From contig NC_079973.1 of assembly GCF_029852145.1 (NCBI RefSeq), positions 3,658,001-3,722,000 on the forward strand: 64,000 nucleotides of DNA, given 5' to 3'. The position numbers were made by a program, and so were the translations under genes. Below the pieces are notes generated by a model. That model had not been told where the DNA came from. It worked only from the letters and a program-made list of their open reading frames with translations, and did no database searches. The first letter of the stretch is position 1. The number at the start of each line of letters is the position of its first letter. The DNA is from Microplitis mediator. Its lineage: Eukaryota > Arthropoda > Insecta > Hymenoptera > Braconidae. Shown here one piece after another: positions 24,078 to 37,500 of the stretch.

Positions 24078-27000
24078 GCACATATAGAGAATTAAAAAAA
24101 CTATAAGTGCAATTTTTGAAATATTTTATTTTTTATAATTTATCATTTAAAAAAAAAAATTATTAGACGTCGGGTGACTTTAGTATCATAAATTTTTTTC
24201 GATTTTTTAAAAATTATTTTACTTATATTTTTAGAAATGACGAAAGATTTCGGAACTTCTTAATTAAATGAATAATAATTTAGTATCATAAATTAATGCA
24301 GCATAGATTTCTATTGAACATCGAATATCTTGTTTCGATTTCAAATTGACAATAAAAGTTATGTTTGATATTATAAGATAATAAATTTATATGTTTTTCC
24401 CTCACTAAAAATAGCAAAGTGGCTATAAAATATATTTTTGATTGTGATAAAATACAAATAAGAAAGAGCATCTTGAAAATTTTTTCCGATATATATTGGT
24501 CTACGGGGGATTGGACGTCGTACCAAAGGGATGTATACGTATCTGAGGAATTCCAAGCACGAGGTCTCAAGACTCTAGAGTGTGTAGGGCGAGGTGAAGC
24601 TTGTCGTCCTATTCGCAGTAGTAGTAGTAGTAGGAGTAGTAGTCACTTGACGTTATTGCGTCGAGTAAAGCTCGGAGGGAGAGAGAAATATGGAGAAAAT
24701 AAGTAGATATTCTTCACAACAGTACGTCTTACCATACATATCTACGACTACTCATATGCCACTATCGATTTATCATTCAAAATAACGTCAACTGCAAATT
24801 TAATATGGTCCTAGATTATCAATTTTTTTTATCGTTATATTTACTCACGTAATAAAAAAAAAATTTCTAATCTCATTCAAATTAAATATTTAATTGTTTA
24901 TTTATTTATTTTTTTTTTATTTATATATAAATCAATTTCAAGATTTAAATATTTTGTTTTTGTATTCACTACAAAATTATGAGATGGGACGAAAAAAAAA
25001 ATGATAGTTGCTCCCAAACGTCCCGTCCTAATATATATGGACAAAAAAAATATAACAAGGCCGAGAGGTTGTATCCAGAGGTACTTTTAAACCCTCGACT
25101 CTTGAGTTACATGACAGGTTAGTGCCATTGGAGTCAGCACTACTTTGTAATAACGAGTCTGTGCCATCCCTTGTATTGTAAAATCGTGGTGACTTTACCG
25201 CATTCACAAGAATAGACGGAAGGAAGTGAGCCCCTGTGAGAAAAGAGCTTTTTTCCACGTGACTGAGTACCTAAAATTTATCACTCTTAGTAGACAAAAA
25301 AAAAAAAAAACTCGGTTCTTATTACATTTTTAAGCCACTTTCAATTTTAATCGATAGTACGCGACGATTTTCGACCCTTCAATTTTTAAATACTAAGAAA
25401 AAGTTTCTTTTTTCTTCTTTATCTAACGAAGCGTTCATTATTGCAGGGCTTACACAATCGATAACTTTGTTGTAGCACTTGTATATTTTTATTTAAAGAT
25501 AGAAAAAGTTTTTCGACCTTCTGATAAATCCATAGAGTTTTTTTTTTATATTAATTGTTGTTGAAAAAAAATAATTAAAAATTACCGACTTCAAAATCAA
25601 TGAAGTCGGAAAATCATTCCAGTTAATCAAAGGTTTTAATTCAGATCATGTAAGGTCACAAGCCAAAAATAAAATATCAGTTGGTTTTAAATTAATGTCC
25701 TAGTTAATTGTCACCATAATCGATAGAATAAACGGTCATTGACACCATGCCTGTTCTACAAGGGTTGGATTGATAATATAACAATGAATAATTTTCAAAT
25801 AATGATAATAGTTAATATACAGTGTAATTAATCTGATATATAACTGCCTAATGAATAAATAATTGAATATAAATCAGGACTTTTTTAAATTTCGTTGTAG
25901 TCAATTTCAAATTGACAATTTTTGTTACTTTTTTTCTATTTGTTCTAAGATTGATTAATTCTTGATAAATTTTTTTTTTTACACAACTTCATTACGTCAA
26001 TCGCATTAAGATTTTTTTACTTTTTTTTTTTTTTTTTCAATCCGTTGACAAAAAAAGTAAAATCAATTTCAATTGTCCTTGTTGATATCTTTTATTTCTG
26101 TTTCTTCATTTGGTAGCTAACCGATGAAACCTTAGTCTCAAGTCTCAATTTTCGAGTCTGTAAACTCGATCGGACAGAACCTTTGTATGTATATACATAT
26201 ATATTGAAACAGGTATACTTTGGGTGGGAAACTGGAAAGATGCCACGCGCAGGAGCATTACACGATGAGCAGCAACTCGTATTGCCGTAACGCTCATATC
26301 GTGCCGCGGCGCGAATCAAGTAACACCTTGCATATTTACTCACTTCACGCAACATAAACATTGCACTTGTCTCGTGTCAACAGTATTGTTATTTAAATTT
26401 TTTATTATTCTACTCGTTACAATATTATTACAATATCAAACTATTATTGTTATTCGTGAAAACACGATGTCCTTTTTTCGGGGTCTGTGGAAAAGCAGCT
26501 CGAAACATAAGAGTAAGTTTACTAAATTAATTATTATATTTATCAATTTATATTGATTCATATTTTTGAACACTGGAATAAATCAATAATAAAATCATCA
26601 ATTTTTCAAATAGGAAATTTTTATCAATGAAATTTAAAAATTTGCAAACTTTTTTTTTTCAAATTTTGTATAGAATTCCCGGGCAAAATAAAAAAAATTA
26701 TTGTGAAGAAATAATTTTTTTTTTTTGCTAAAAATGTTTATTCACAATTTAGGGGTGGGGTAAATTGATCGGCTGAATAGTGAGACCATTTTTTTTTTCT
26801 CAAAATTTCAGTCTCTTCCCTACCCTAGGGGATCAATTTGCCCCATCACTTTAAATATCAGCTCCCCATTTTTTCTCTGGCACTCAAGAATTCTATAGCT
26901 CTCATTTTTTTTCGAATTTCGTTAATAGTAATAACAGTAAAAATAATAACAGAATCAATAATAAAAACTTTTGAATTAAATATACGAATTTTCGTGGTTT

Positions 27001-28500
27001 TTCCAATAGAATTAAAGAGTTAAATTATAATAAATTTAAAATATAAATTCATTGTTATTCAAATGAATACTTTAATAAAGAATGAAGTATTATACTATTG
27101 AACGAATGAAAAAATTCTTCCATTGACTTTATAATGAAAAAAATAAAATCCCTTCATTGTAACACTGATATTGTTGATGTAAAAAAATCGGTATTGAAAA
27201 AAAAAATAAATAAATGGAAAAAACAAAGAACGGCGTAAGAGAGAGAGAACGAAAGAGGAAGTAAGCAAATAATGAGGAAGATGGAAAAAAAAGAAGTAAA
27301 CGGAAGTGCATTGGTACGCGACAACGCTCGAGCCGTCAGGAACTTTAGTCAGTGTAGTGGTCCTTCTTTATTTATTATTCATGAAGCCCCTGGGAACGTG
27401 CACCCGTGCACATTGATCCTTGAACCTCGTTTCCTCACGATCAAAAAAACCATCGCGATCGGCAATAATTTAAATCCGATATTTTATTTTTTTTTTACTT
27501 TTTGGATTGTATCATCAATCACGAATGATACTCTTATCCTTGCCCTGTGGGTTAGTTTAATTTTCAGTCCGCAGTTCGTTTGGTTATTTTGGTATCGGGA
27601 TCAGGACATAAACTAAAATGAGATATTTTTATAATTTTTTTACTAAATATTCATTTTTATTCGCGACTGTTGTTATGAATTTTAAAAAAAGGTTCGATAA
27701 AGCTCTGAAAATAAAAGCTTAAATTGAAGGAGCATCTGGTCCAATGAATTCAATCAGAGTAACTGTTTATCCAATAATTTCCAATTAGTTTTCTCATTTA
27801 AATTTATTTAAGTATTTTTTATTTTTTATTTGGAAATCAAATTATGATACGTCGGTTAAAATTTTAATTCTTAATAATAAAAAAAAAAAAAATATCAAGA
27901 ATGACATTTCCATACTCCAAATAAAATATTTATTTAAAAAAAAAATAGATGAGAAATTAATAAATAAATTTTTTATAAATTTAACAAATCGAATAAAAAA
28001 AGTTTAATAATAAGGATGCAGCTTTTTTAAAAAAAATTTTATGATCATTATAATTTTAATCTGATAATATTAAAGGTTGTATGAATCATAATCTCCGTAG
28101 ATTCTTGGTAAATTTTCACCCGTTTTTATTAAATGATAACACGGACTTCGTGAACACTAAATATGATTACGCGCAATAAGCCGGATAATAACCAGAGTCT
28201 AGGGTATACTATATTATGATGCACAGCCCTCAAGCAACATGTAATACCATATTTTTTTAATCTATAATACACGATGCGATTATTATCATTATCGATAACC
28301 AATTAAATCGATAAACAATAATGATAATTTAATGATAGTAATTAGTGTTGAAGCGGAAGTATTTTTTACCCTTCCTGGATATGTGCGCAGTAATTATTAG
28401 TAAAAAAAATTCAAATTTTTATTATGCGGCAAAATTAAATATCGAAATTAAATAATCAGTTTTTTTTTTATTAATTTTTAGGGCAGTTTTCTTGCCAAAG

Positions 28501-28534
<34 letters not shown>

Positions 28535-31461
28535 CTTCATAATAATTACATTAATTGAATAGATATATTAGTCAATAAAAAAGACAATTTGAGACATGAG
28601 AGAATTTGCGCTACTGGAATTTCCACGCCCAGGAGAAAAATATGAGGAAAATAACTCTCATATTGAAGTTATGATTCTCTAAGGGTAGTAACGAATGTCT
28701 TTTATAAGGGCCACTTAGTTTAATTACAATGCAAATTTGATACTTGTTATATAACCTTAATAAGTCATAAATTTTATACCCCAGTAGCCTTTTTTACTGT
28801 TTTTTGGTATGTGATCTAGTTTATTCCATTAACCACTAAAACATTTTTTCGAAGTTTATATTTTATTATTAAAACTACATACTTTTCAAAGCTATTCAAC
28901 GTTAGTATAGTTAATAAAATAATCATTATCATAAAACATATTAATAGTTTTTACGTGGTCTAAATTTTTTCAATAATTCCTGGATTCGAACTGGTGGAAT
29001 GAGTTTGGAGTAAATTAATTACAAATTAAATTCTAATTTTTGAAAATGTATCAAAATGTCTAATAATTATGTAGTTAATTTTTAAAGATAGAAGTAAAAA
29101 AAGAAACGAGGGGGGGGGGGCAATCGGTTACTTAAGAAAAAATGTTAATGTTGTTTTTTTTTTAGTAATCTTTATTTTTTGTCGCTTCTATTTAAGTATT
29201 CAGTATCAATCTGATCCAGTCGTAAAAAAAAATTACAGCTTTGACCAAATGGATCTATAAAAAAAATTAAAAAAGTTTTAGATGTTTTCGATTTAAAAAT
29301 TTTTATCAGCAATTTTGGTTGGCCCAAATTAACTCGATATCTGTGTGACCTCTTTGTAGAATTTCTTCTTCTTTTCTCTTCCTCTATATGCAATAAAAAA
29401 TAAACAGAATTACTCTAGAGGCTTCGGGAATAAGAAATATGTAATTAAGAAGTTGGTCCTTGAATTGTTAAGTACAACAACAGGTGATAAAAAAACTGAT
29501 CTCTGATCATGATCAGTAATTTTATATGTTAAATTTATAAATACACTGATCACCTTGAATAAAATTTAACGATGAAAGTGCACATTGCACTTTGGCCTTC
29601 ATAAATGTAAAGTAGACCAGCTGTGGACAGTTTGATGTTCAGCGATCATGAGAATAAAAAATACACAAAAATAAGCAACAGAATATTTTATGTGTCGTTA
29701 CAACTTGTATGAGAAGGAATAAAAAATAATGAGAGAGGGAAGAAAAAAAATTTAAGTGAAGAAAAGGTGAATGGTATTGTCATCAAAACTGCACCTGGGA
29801 ATCGTCGCCCATCTTGTAAGAGAAAGTAAGATAGGCAGCTGCGCCATTCGCGACGCATTTAGCAAATCACCCTCAACTCCGTTACGTTCTCGAGTTCTGT
29901 TTTCGCTCTTTATCTCAAACTAACGGGTCTTATTCTCGTCTTACTATTTCTCTAGTGATTACTACTCTCTAACTCTACCACTATCTTTGTTTCTGTCTTT
30001 CACTTGGTATTTGAGTTGTTCTCTTCTATACTAAAACTATCTAACTAACTAACTCATCTCTAACAAAACTATTGCTTACCTCTTCAATTCACACTGCGTC
30101 TGACAGCAAGCAATCGTCATTATCAAATACCAAATTGTCCTCTGAATCGTATTCGTCTATTCAAATTCGTGAATACAAGAGCTATCATTTTAAACAATAA
30201 ATGGTTCAACTCTGCCATTCATAGTTTGACGAATTATTATTACTATTATTATCATCATCATTATTCGAATTTAATGAGAACGCTGCTGGTTAAAATAATA
30301 CAAAAATTAATTTCCATTATTCATTTTTTATCATATTTATTCTGAACTTAACATATACAAATATATTTTCTAAAGATGAAAATAATTATATCATAACGGT
30401 GTAATCGTAATTGCGTAGCCGTCAGTATACTCTTTCGAAGCAATTTCTCGAGCTTTTTTTATGTTGAGCTATGAATTCTCTATTTTAAAATCCGTTAAGA
30501 CAACCGCGATCTTTCATTTTTCATAATTGAAGCTTATAAAATTCTAGAGCTAAGTAAATTTAGTCCTTTAATAATGCAGAAGCCAATACTTGATCGTTTG
30601 ATTGCGAATGAGGATCACTTTTGATGGCTGACAAGTTTTTTCGATTAGTGCAAGACCGATTTAAATCGGATTACCTAAAAACACGCACCCGGGTTTAATC
30701 CTCTGAATATTCAGAGAAGTTTCCTAAGACCTTGAAACCTCGATATCTGATACGAATTCAAATACCGGAAATCGAGCTGAAATTAATGAAACCGTTTTTT
30801 TTTTAAAGTTTTGAAAATTTAATTGTTCAAATAAATATGCAATTTTTTGTTAAGACTTTTGTTTTACTAACTCTTTTTATAACAGTATGATCATTAAAAA
30901 AAATATAACAATACACTATTGATAGATAGGATATATACTTGGGTAATTGACAAAAGCATTAGTTGAGCTAACAATAGCATAATAGAAAAGCTTTGATGGT
31001 ATCAAAAAGGGCGTTTTTGATTCCGTAACAAGGCATTAAATTATTTTTATTCCACGGGCTTGTTCCATTCTTTCTATAAATTTCAATTTAAAAAAGGTAT
31101 AATAGCTATAGCTTGTAAAAAAAAATAAGTGATAAGCTCATAACTACTACTACTATTACTAGCAATAACTAAGTAGTGATCTAAAACTGTAATAATTATT
31201 CATTACTTATTACCCCTTATTCTGTTTTTTATTTAATGGCTGTTTATTAAAGTCAGTTATGCAGACAAAAAAATTTTTAAGTACTTTTACAGTTCATTTT
31301 AATTCACTGGTTTTCAGTAGAATAAGTTGGCTCGTTTTTTAAAGTCATCCAGTCTCGTGAGTCTTAAATTCATTTAAACATACTCTACATTTACGGCTGA
31401 ATCACTATTTTCTTTTTGTTTTTAGTATTCTAGTTCATACTATTCCCTTATAATTCGTTAC

Positions 31462-31507
<46 letters not shown>

Positions 31508-34500
31508 CTTTTTGGTGCACTCAATATACCTCGGGCGCCAACATCCGCACTCTATGAATATTCAACAGAGTACTAGACTGTGGTCGCTAACGTGCACGGT
31601 TTCACGCACGATTGAATTCATACCGTTAAGTACCAACTACTAGAAAATACCTGACACTTCATCTGCACCACCTTTATTTTAGACTACAAGAAAATTGTCA
31701 TTAATTTTTTTTAATAAAAAAATTATTATCAATGAAAATTTTAATTGGGAAAAAATTAGCGACGTTTAAAAAAAATGTTCAAATAATTCGTTCACTTTTA
31801 GTTCATATCCCAATTTCTTATTAAATTATCACTAATATAAAAATAATTTAAATGACTACGAAAAACCAGATAGGGGAAGGGGAGGCAAAATGGGTCCCTT
31901 AAAAAAAAAATTTTCAAATCCTCAGTTTTTTTTACTTGTTTAACTTTTTTTTACTCCCTTGCCAAGTATTTGACCTTAATTTGTTCTGTCCATTAAAAGT
32001 AATAAATTAAAAAATGTGGGGTAAAATGGGCCCCTCAAAAAATTTTTATAATGTGAGTTTTTCAACTGGTTTCATTTTTGGTGTTAATTTGCTGTGTCTA
32101 TCAAAATTCAAAAAGCTTGAAAAGTTGGGTAAAACGGGCCCCCAACAAACCTTAATGTATGTTTCTCGCTTGTTTTATGTTTTGAAACTTTTTTCTATGT
32201 ATTTAGTATAAAAAAGAGTTGATAGTGAAGATTTGGACCTTAAAATAACTTAATTCAAAGTTTTCTGTTGAATCACTATTCGATTAATTCAAAAAAATTG
32301 AATTTTAGTTAGTAATGCTGTTGAACTTGTGACCTTGTTTGTTTCTTATCATAATTCTTTAATCATTTCTGTTAAAAAAATTTTAGGAACCCGTTTGGCT
32401 AAAAAATATTCGTAGGTTTTCAAAGTCTAGGGAGCCCATTCCCCCCCTCCCCTACTTTTTTTTGACTTTACCATTTTTACAAAACCAAATTTTCATTACT
32501 CCATAAATGTCCTTCCGGTTTTTATTTTTGACTGACTGCATTTATCTGCAATTGTTTTAAGAACAAAAAATCTATTGGTTTTAATTTATAAATGATAATT
32601 AAAATTATTTCCAACTCATTATTTTTTAATTGAACTAAAAACTCTTTTTCTTTTTAATAATTTGATCCTTTGTCTCCATCAATACCGTTTCGCTCAGCGG
32701 ATACTTGGTCACGTGTTCTCATTTATTTTATCAAAAAGTTCGTTTAACTTTGGAATTTATGTGACGGGAATAAGTTTTAAAAAAATACCATTCACGTATA
32801 TAGACATATATTTACACACAATAAAAACCAAAGCACAAGCATCGTTTTTTTTCTTCGGAAACCGTTTCAGCATTGAGCTTTGTTCTTGCAAGTTGATCGT
32901 TACTCGAATCTACCAACGCAATTAAGGAAAGATTCAAGTATTCTCTCGTCTGTCTATCCCAGAGGTACAGCAAGCGAAAACGAGAAAGGGCAAAATAGAT
33001 AGGAAACTTTAGTGAGACTCGAAAGACAGCGAATATATGAGAAAAGGGAATTAATTCGTATCTCAAAAGTACTTTTCAAGATTCTCCGTGATTTATAATG
33101 CCTTCAATGCAACTATAGCTATAACTTTTTCAGTATTAATCAAGCTTAATATATATTAATTTAATTATTTATGCTGTTACTCCAGTATATAATATTACGT
33201 GTAGTCGGAAAATAATTGCTCAGGATCTTGTATTAATTAAATTATTAAAAACTTACGGCAACACTCGAAACTTTAAGTTAAGTTCGTCTTTTCAGCAGGA
33301 CAAAAAAATCACGGGTCGGAAAATTTAATCGCTTGTTAGTCATTTTGAAGCTTTAAATAATTTTAATTGGAAAATGTGAATTGATAACCATAATCCAAGT
33401 GTCTTTGTGTCAATAATTATTTATTTTTGTTAAGAATCTCATGACGATATGATCAAATAACGCGTTGTAAATAATACCGCTGTAGAATTTCGAATCAGAA
33501 ATTACTTTGTCGGAGACATTGATAGAATTTCGTAATAAATGTATGATTTATTTGCTGAAAATACACAGTAAAAAATATTGTGTAAAATCAACACAGTTTG
33601 TGTGTTAAAAACGGTTGACACGAAATTTGTGTTGGTTTAACACACTACAATTTTTAACACAAACCGTTTTCGACACAAATGCACAATATTTTTTACTGTG
33701 TAGAGAAGTAGGCGAGCTGTAGGTTGTTGATTATAGTGCCTTGATAATTTATTGAATTATTATTAATTTGTCACAATATTAGACATTAAATGTTGTTTAT
33801 ATATTGGAAAGTCTATAAGTCTGAATAATTGATCTATTAGATCTTTTTGTGTTAAAATGTATTGATGTTCGTGACTTTGTAACATTCGCTTCATGGTCAA
33901 ATTCAATAAATGAATAATGTAGGAGTACATTACGAGCGAGTTCAAGTGTCAGTCTATTAATTAATGAAAAATATAAGTTCCATTTTTGAAATCTTACTCA
34001 TAATTATGACCATAAATAAACTCAGCCTTGACCCCAATATCTTTTTTAAAATAATATAAAATTTCACTTCCGGTTGGAATAAAATTTACTTCAAACGACG
34101 TGAATAAATGAAAAAATCCTCGACAATGAATTCGGTAGTTTTTTAACTACGAAGTACACGCGAGAAATAGAATTAATCGGTGCACTTCTACAGTCACCTC
34201 GTGGCAAAATTACGCGCTAACATTTTTTAAAATTTTCAAAATAATTCTTCTAGTACTGCTTTTTTTATGTCTCACCTGCACACAGAATTGTGATAAATTT
34301 GGATGAAATTTCGCTCTCATATTTACATTTTTTCGATTACGTCTTTAGCAGGGTCATCTTCCATCAAATATGAAACTGAACGATATCATCTGAAAATACT
34401 GTTCTTATATATTTGACAAAATTTTATAAAGTCATGATTGTCTTCATCAACGTAATCGTTGTCTTTTTTTTATTCTCAAGTGAAGCCTTTGGCAGCCGAG

Positions 34501-37500
34501 AAAATCGTCAGCTGTATTATCTAATTCCGCTTGCGCGAATAATTTACTTTGTATCGAACCGGAAGCTTAGTCGAATCATCGGAATATGCGCGTATCTTTG
34601 TGTTTTGCCAATATCTAGAGCCACTATTTTTTTTATTTTATAAATACAAATGTTTATTTGTATCTTTACTTTTTTTGTTTTTATTCAACTTTATCTTTGT
34701 TGTTATTTTTTTTTTTTTAATAAATTGTATTATTTATTCATTTACTTTATTTCTGCTATTGGACACGGATTTGTATCAATTTGATAATGGAACTAAAAAT
34801 AAAATAGCGTGTATTAACAATATAAACCAACAAGAGTTTATATTTTATTTGCTGGTAGTTAATTCTAGAATCGTAACAAAAAACATTAAAAGCTCCGGGA
34901 AACCGAGAGATGAAAATGTAAAATATGGTTTGTTTGCATTGAAAATAAAATTTTCAAAAACAGAACTCAATAAATATAAAAACAAATAAAATTTAACACA
35001 TGCGTTATTAAAAAAACAATATTCCGATACAAATTGATGTTTATTTTAATGTAGGCCCGTATGTTTTTTTTAATAATAATTTTAAATCATAATTGATTAA
35101 TTTTACAATTATTATTAATCAATTATCAATGCCTGGGATTGATTTTCGAAGACGTTTTTTTTTTTTCAAAGATTTTTTCAAAATGTATTTTTTTGTCGCT
35201 TCGATACTCGCTAGGTTTTGATAAAAAAAATTTTTGAGGACATTCGCGTTTCATTTTGTCTGAAAAAAAAAAAAAAAATTTTTCCAGAGAAATAAAAAAT
35301 TTGTCAGATCTTCTCGAAATGAACGACCTTATTTTACCTGTCCCTTTTATACTCGTTTGTAGAATCAATTCCATTTCAAAGATATAAAAAGAATAGATCA
35401 CTAAGAGGTCAATTGACAAAAAATTTAGTGTTTTTAATTGAATAATTTTATTAATCGTTAAAAATGATGCATTTACTTATTTTTAGCACAATTTCAAGTC
35501 AAAGGTCACAACGAACAGGGGAAAATTTCGAATCAAAAATCTTATTCTGGCAGAACAATATTTCATGTTCCTCCTATTACATTGTTTTACTATTTTATAC
35601 ACATTTTTATTGATCAGGGTAAAAAATATTATTTCACGAGTATTTGCTCACACTGCTTTATTATTCACCACACATACAGTTTATAAATGTACAGCTGGAA
35701 TTTCCCATTAGTTTATGATGGAAAAATTTTTAGTAGAATTTTCCTACTGCTCTATATCAGTAATATTACAAAAGCTTGTTTGAGTTGTAACAACATTCAC
35801 TAAAATAATATTTATCTTGGAATGAGTACCCAATAATTAATTAAATAGACTCGTGAAACGTCAGCTGGTATTTCGCAACCTAGTGTAGTTGTTGAATTTT
35901 TTTCTTTCAACTTATACGTCAAATAATAATATAATTTCAAATTATAAAAAATAAATTCAAAGTTTGTATAAATGAAAATTTGTTGAGACATCGATTATTG
36001 GTCAATATTTCGTAATGACGTCTTAAGCTAGACATTTTTCCAAAATTCTGTCATCAGCATATCCTATTTTAGACCCAAAGAAAAAAAATTATAGAAACTG
36101 TTTCAATTCAAAGGAACTCATACTTACACGCATTGAAATTTTTAGTAAAAATTACCCAAAAAATGTGATACTATGAGGACATGTGGAAAATATATAAATT
36201 TTTCCTATGCACATTGTAAAATATACTGCTCGATAGCATGTAAATGAAGTGCAATTTCTATTAACACCATAGTAAAAATTTAGTTACTGGCTAGATGTCC
36301 TTACAGTACTAAACTTTATGGGTAATTTTTACTCAAAAATTCTCTGCGTGTACAGACACGATTTCTATAGATCGATGGCATGGTTCTATGAAAAATTCTA
36401 CCATAATTACAAAAATGTTCCTATAAACAGGGAGTGTTTCCAAAATTTCTAAGAACCATTTCTATGTCTAAGAATCATTCCGTTAACATGAAAGGATTAA
36501 TTTTCAGACTCGTGGGAACATTTTCCATAGTTGTGGTGACATTTTCCAAAATTTATAGAAACGGTTTCTATACACAAATGGGAATTGTTTCTATATATTA
36601 TTAGAATGGGTTCCGAAATTTGTTGGAATTGTTCGGTTAATTTTCTCTTGGTGGTGTAGTTATATTTAATTATAGTTCACTATCATTCAATTTTTTTTTT
36701 TTGGTTAATATGCTATATTGTAAAAGGCAGTCTACTAATATATATAATATATATATGTAATTACCCACTTATAACACTCACTATATATTATATATTAAAT
36801 TCATACAACTTTTGTGAAAGTACCAAGTATGCATTATATGAACTATATACGCTTTAAAGTATGATTACCTCAACCTGAGCTTCGTAATACAATTGTGCTG
36901 TGCTGTACAAGCTAACAAAGTTTGCGCACTGCTCGACCAATTTAATTGCTAAACTATCTCTGTCTTTTGCACGACTTTTTATCTTGATATATATTTATAT
37001 ATATCTATAAAGGCGAAAGCCGTTCAAAATACAGTAAACATTGAACTTTTTGATTACATGTGAAAGAAAAGACAAATTTTTGGTTACTATCAAAACTTAT
37101 TTCTGACTAAAATATTTCAAGAAAATTTTTGATATCAATTTTGGGAGTGAAAAATTTTTTTGGGTGTATTGTTGATTTTATTATTAAATTCATTAGTAAT
37201 GTGAAGTTTATTGTAATTTTAATTATCGATCTTTGAGCTATGAACAATTAAAATGATTTATCTTTCAAAAACTCTACGTTTGAAAAAATTTCAAAAGCTC
37301 AGTTTTGTTCATTCATTTTATTTAAATGAAACAAAGTTTTTTTTTCGTTAAAAAATCTTGAACCCTGCTCACTATGTCCGACTCTCTTACCTATAAATAT
37401 ACACCATCAGACTCGAATCCGCGAACTATAAAGTATTATATTAACAAGTTATTGGTCAGGAGTTTGAGTTGCCCATTCGGCAATTCACTTAAGCTCTACA

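Noticed and set aside
27272..27616. 114-codon ORF in a GC-richer island
   Set aside because: No recognised domain and no paired splice sites; more likely a regulatory or untranslated stretch.
34413..34989. Hydrophobic Phe/Ile/Leu-rich ORFs resembling membrane proteins
   Set aside because: The hydrophobicity follows from T-rich DNA; no conserved motif, splice context or GC-rise is present.
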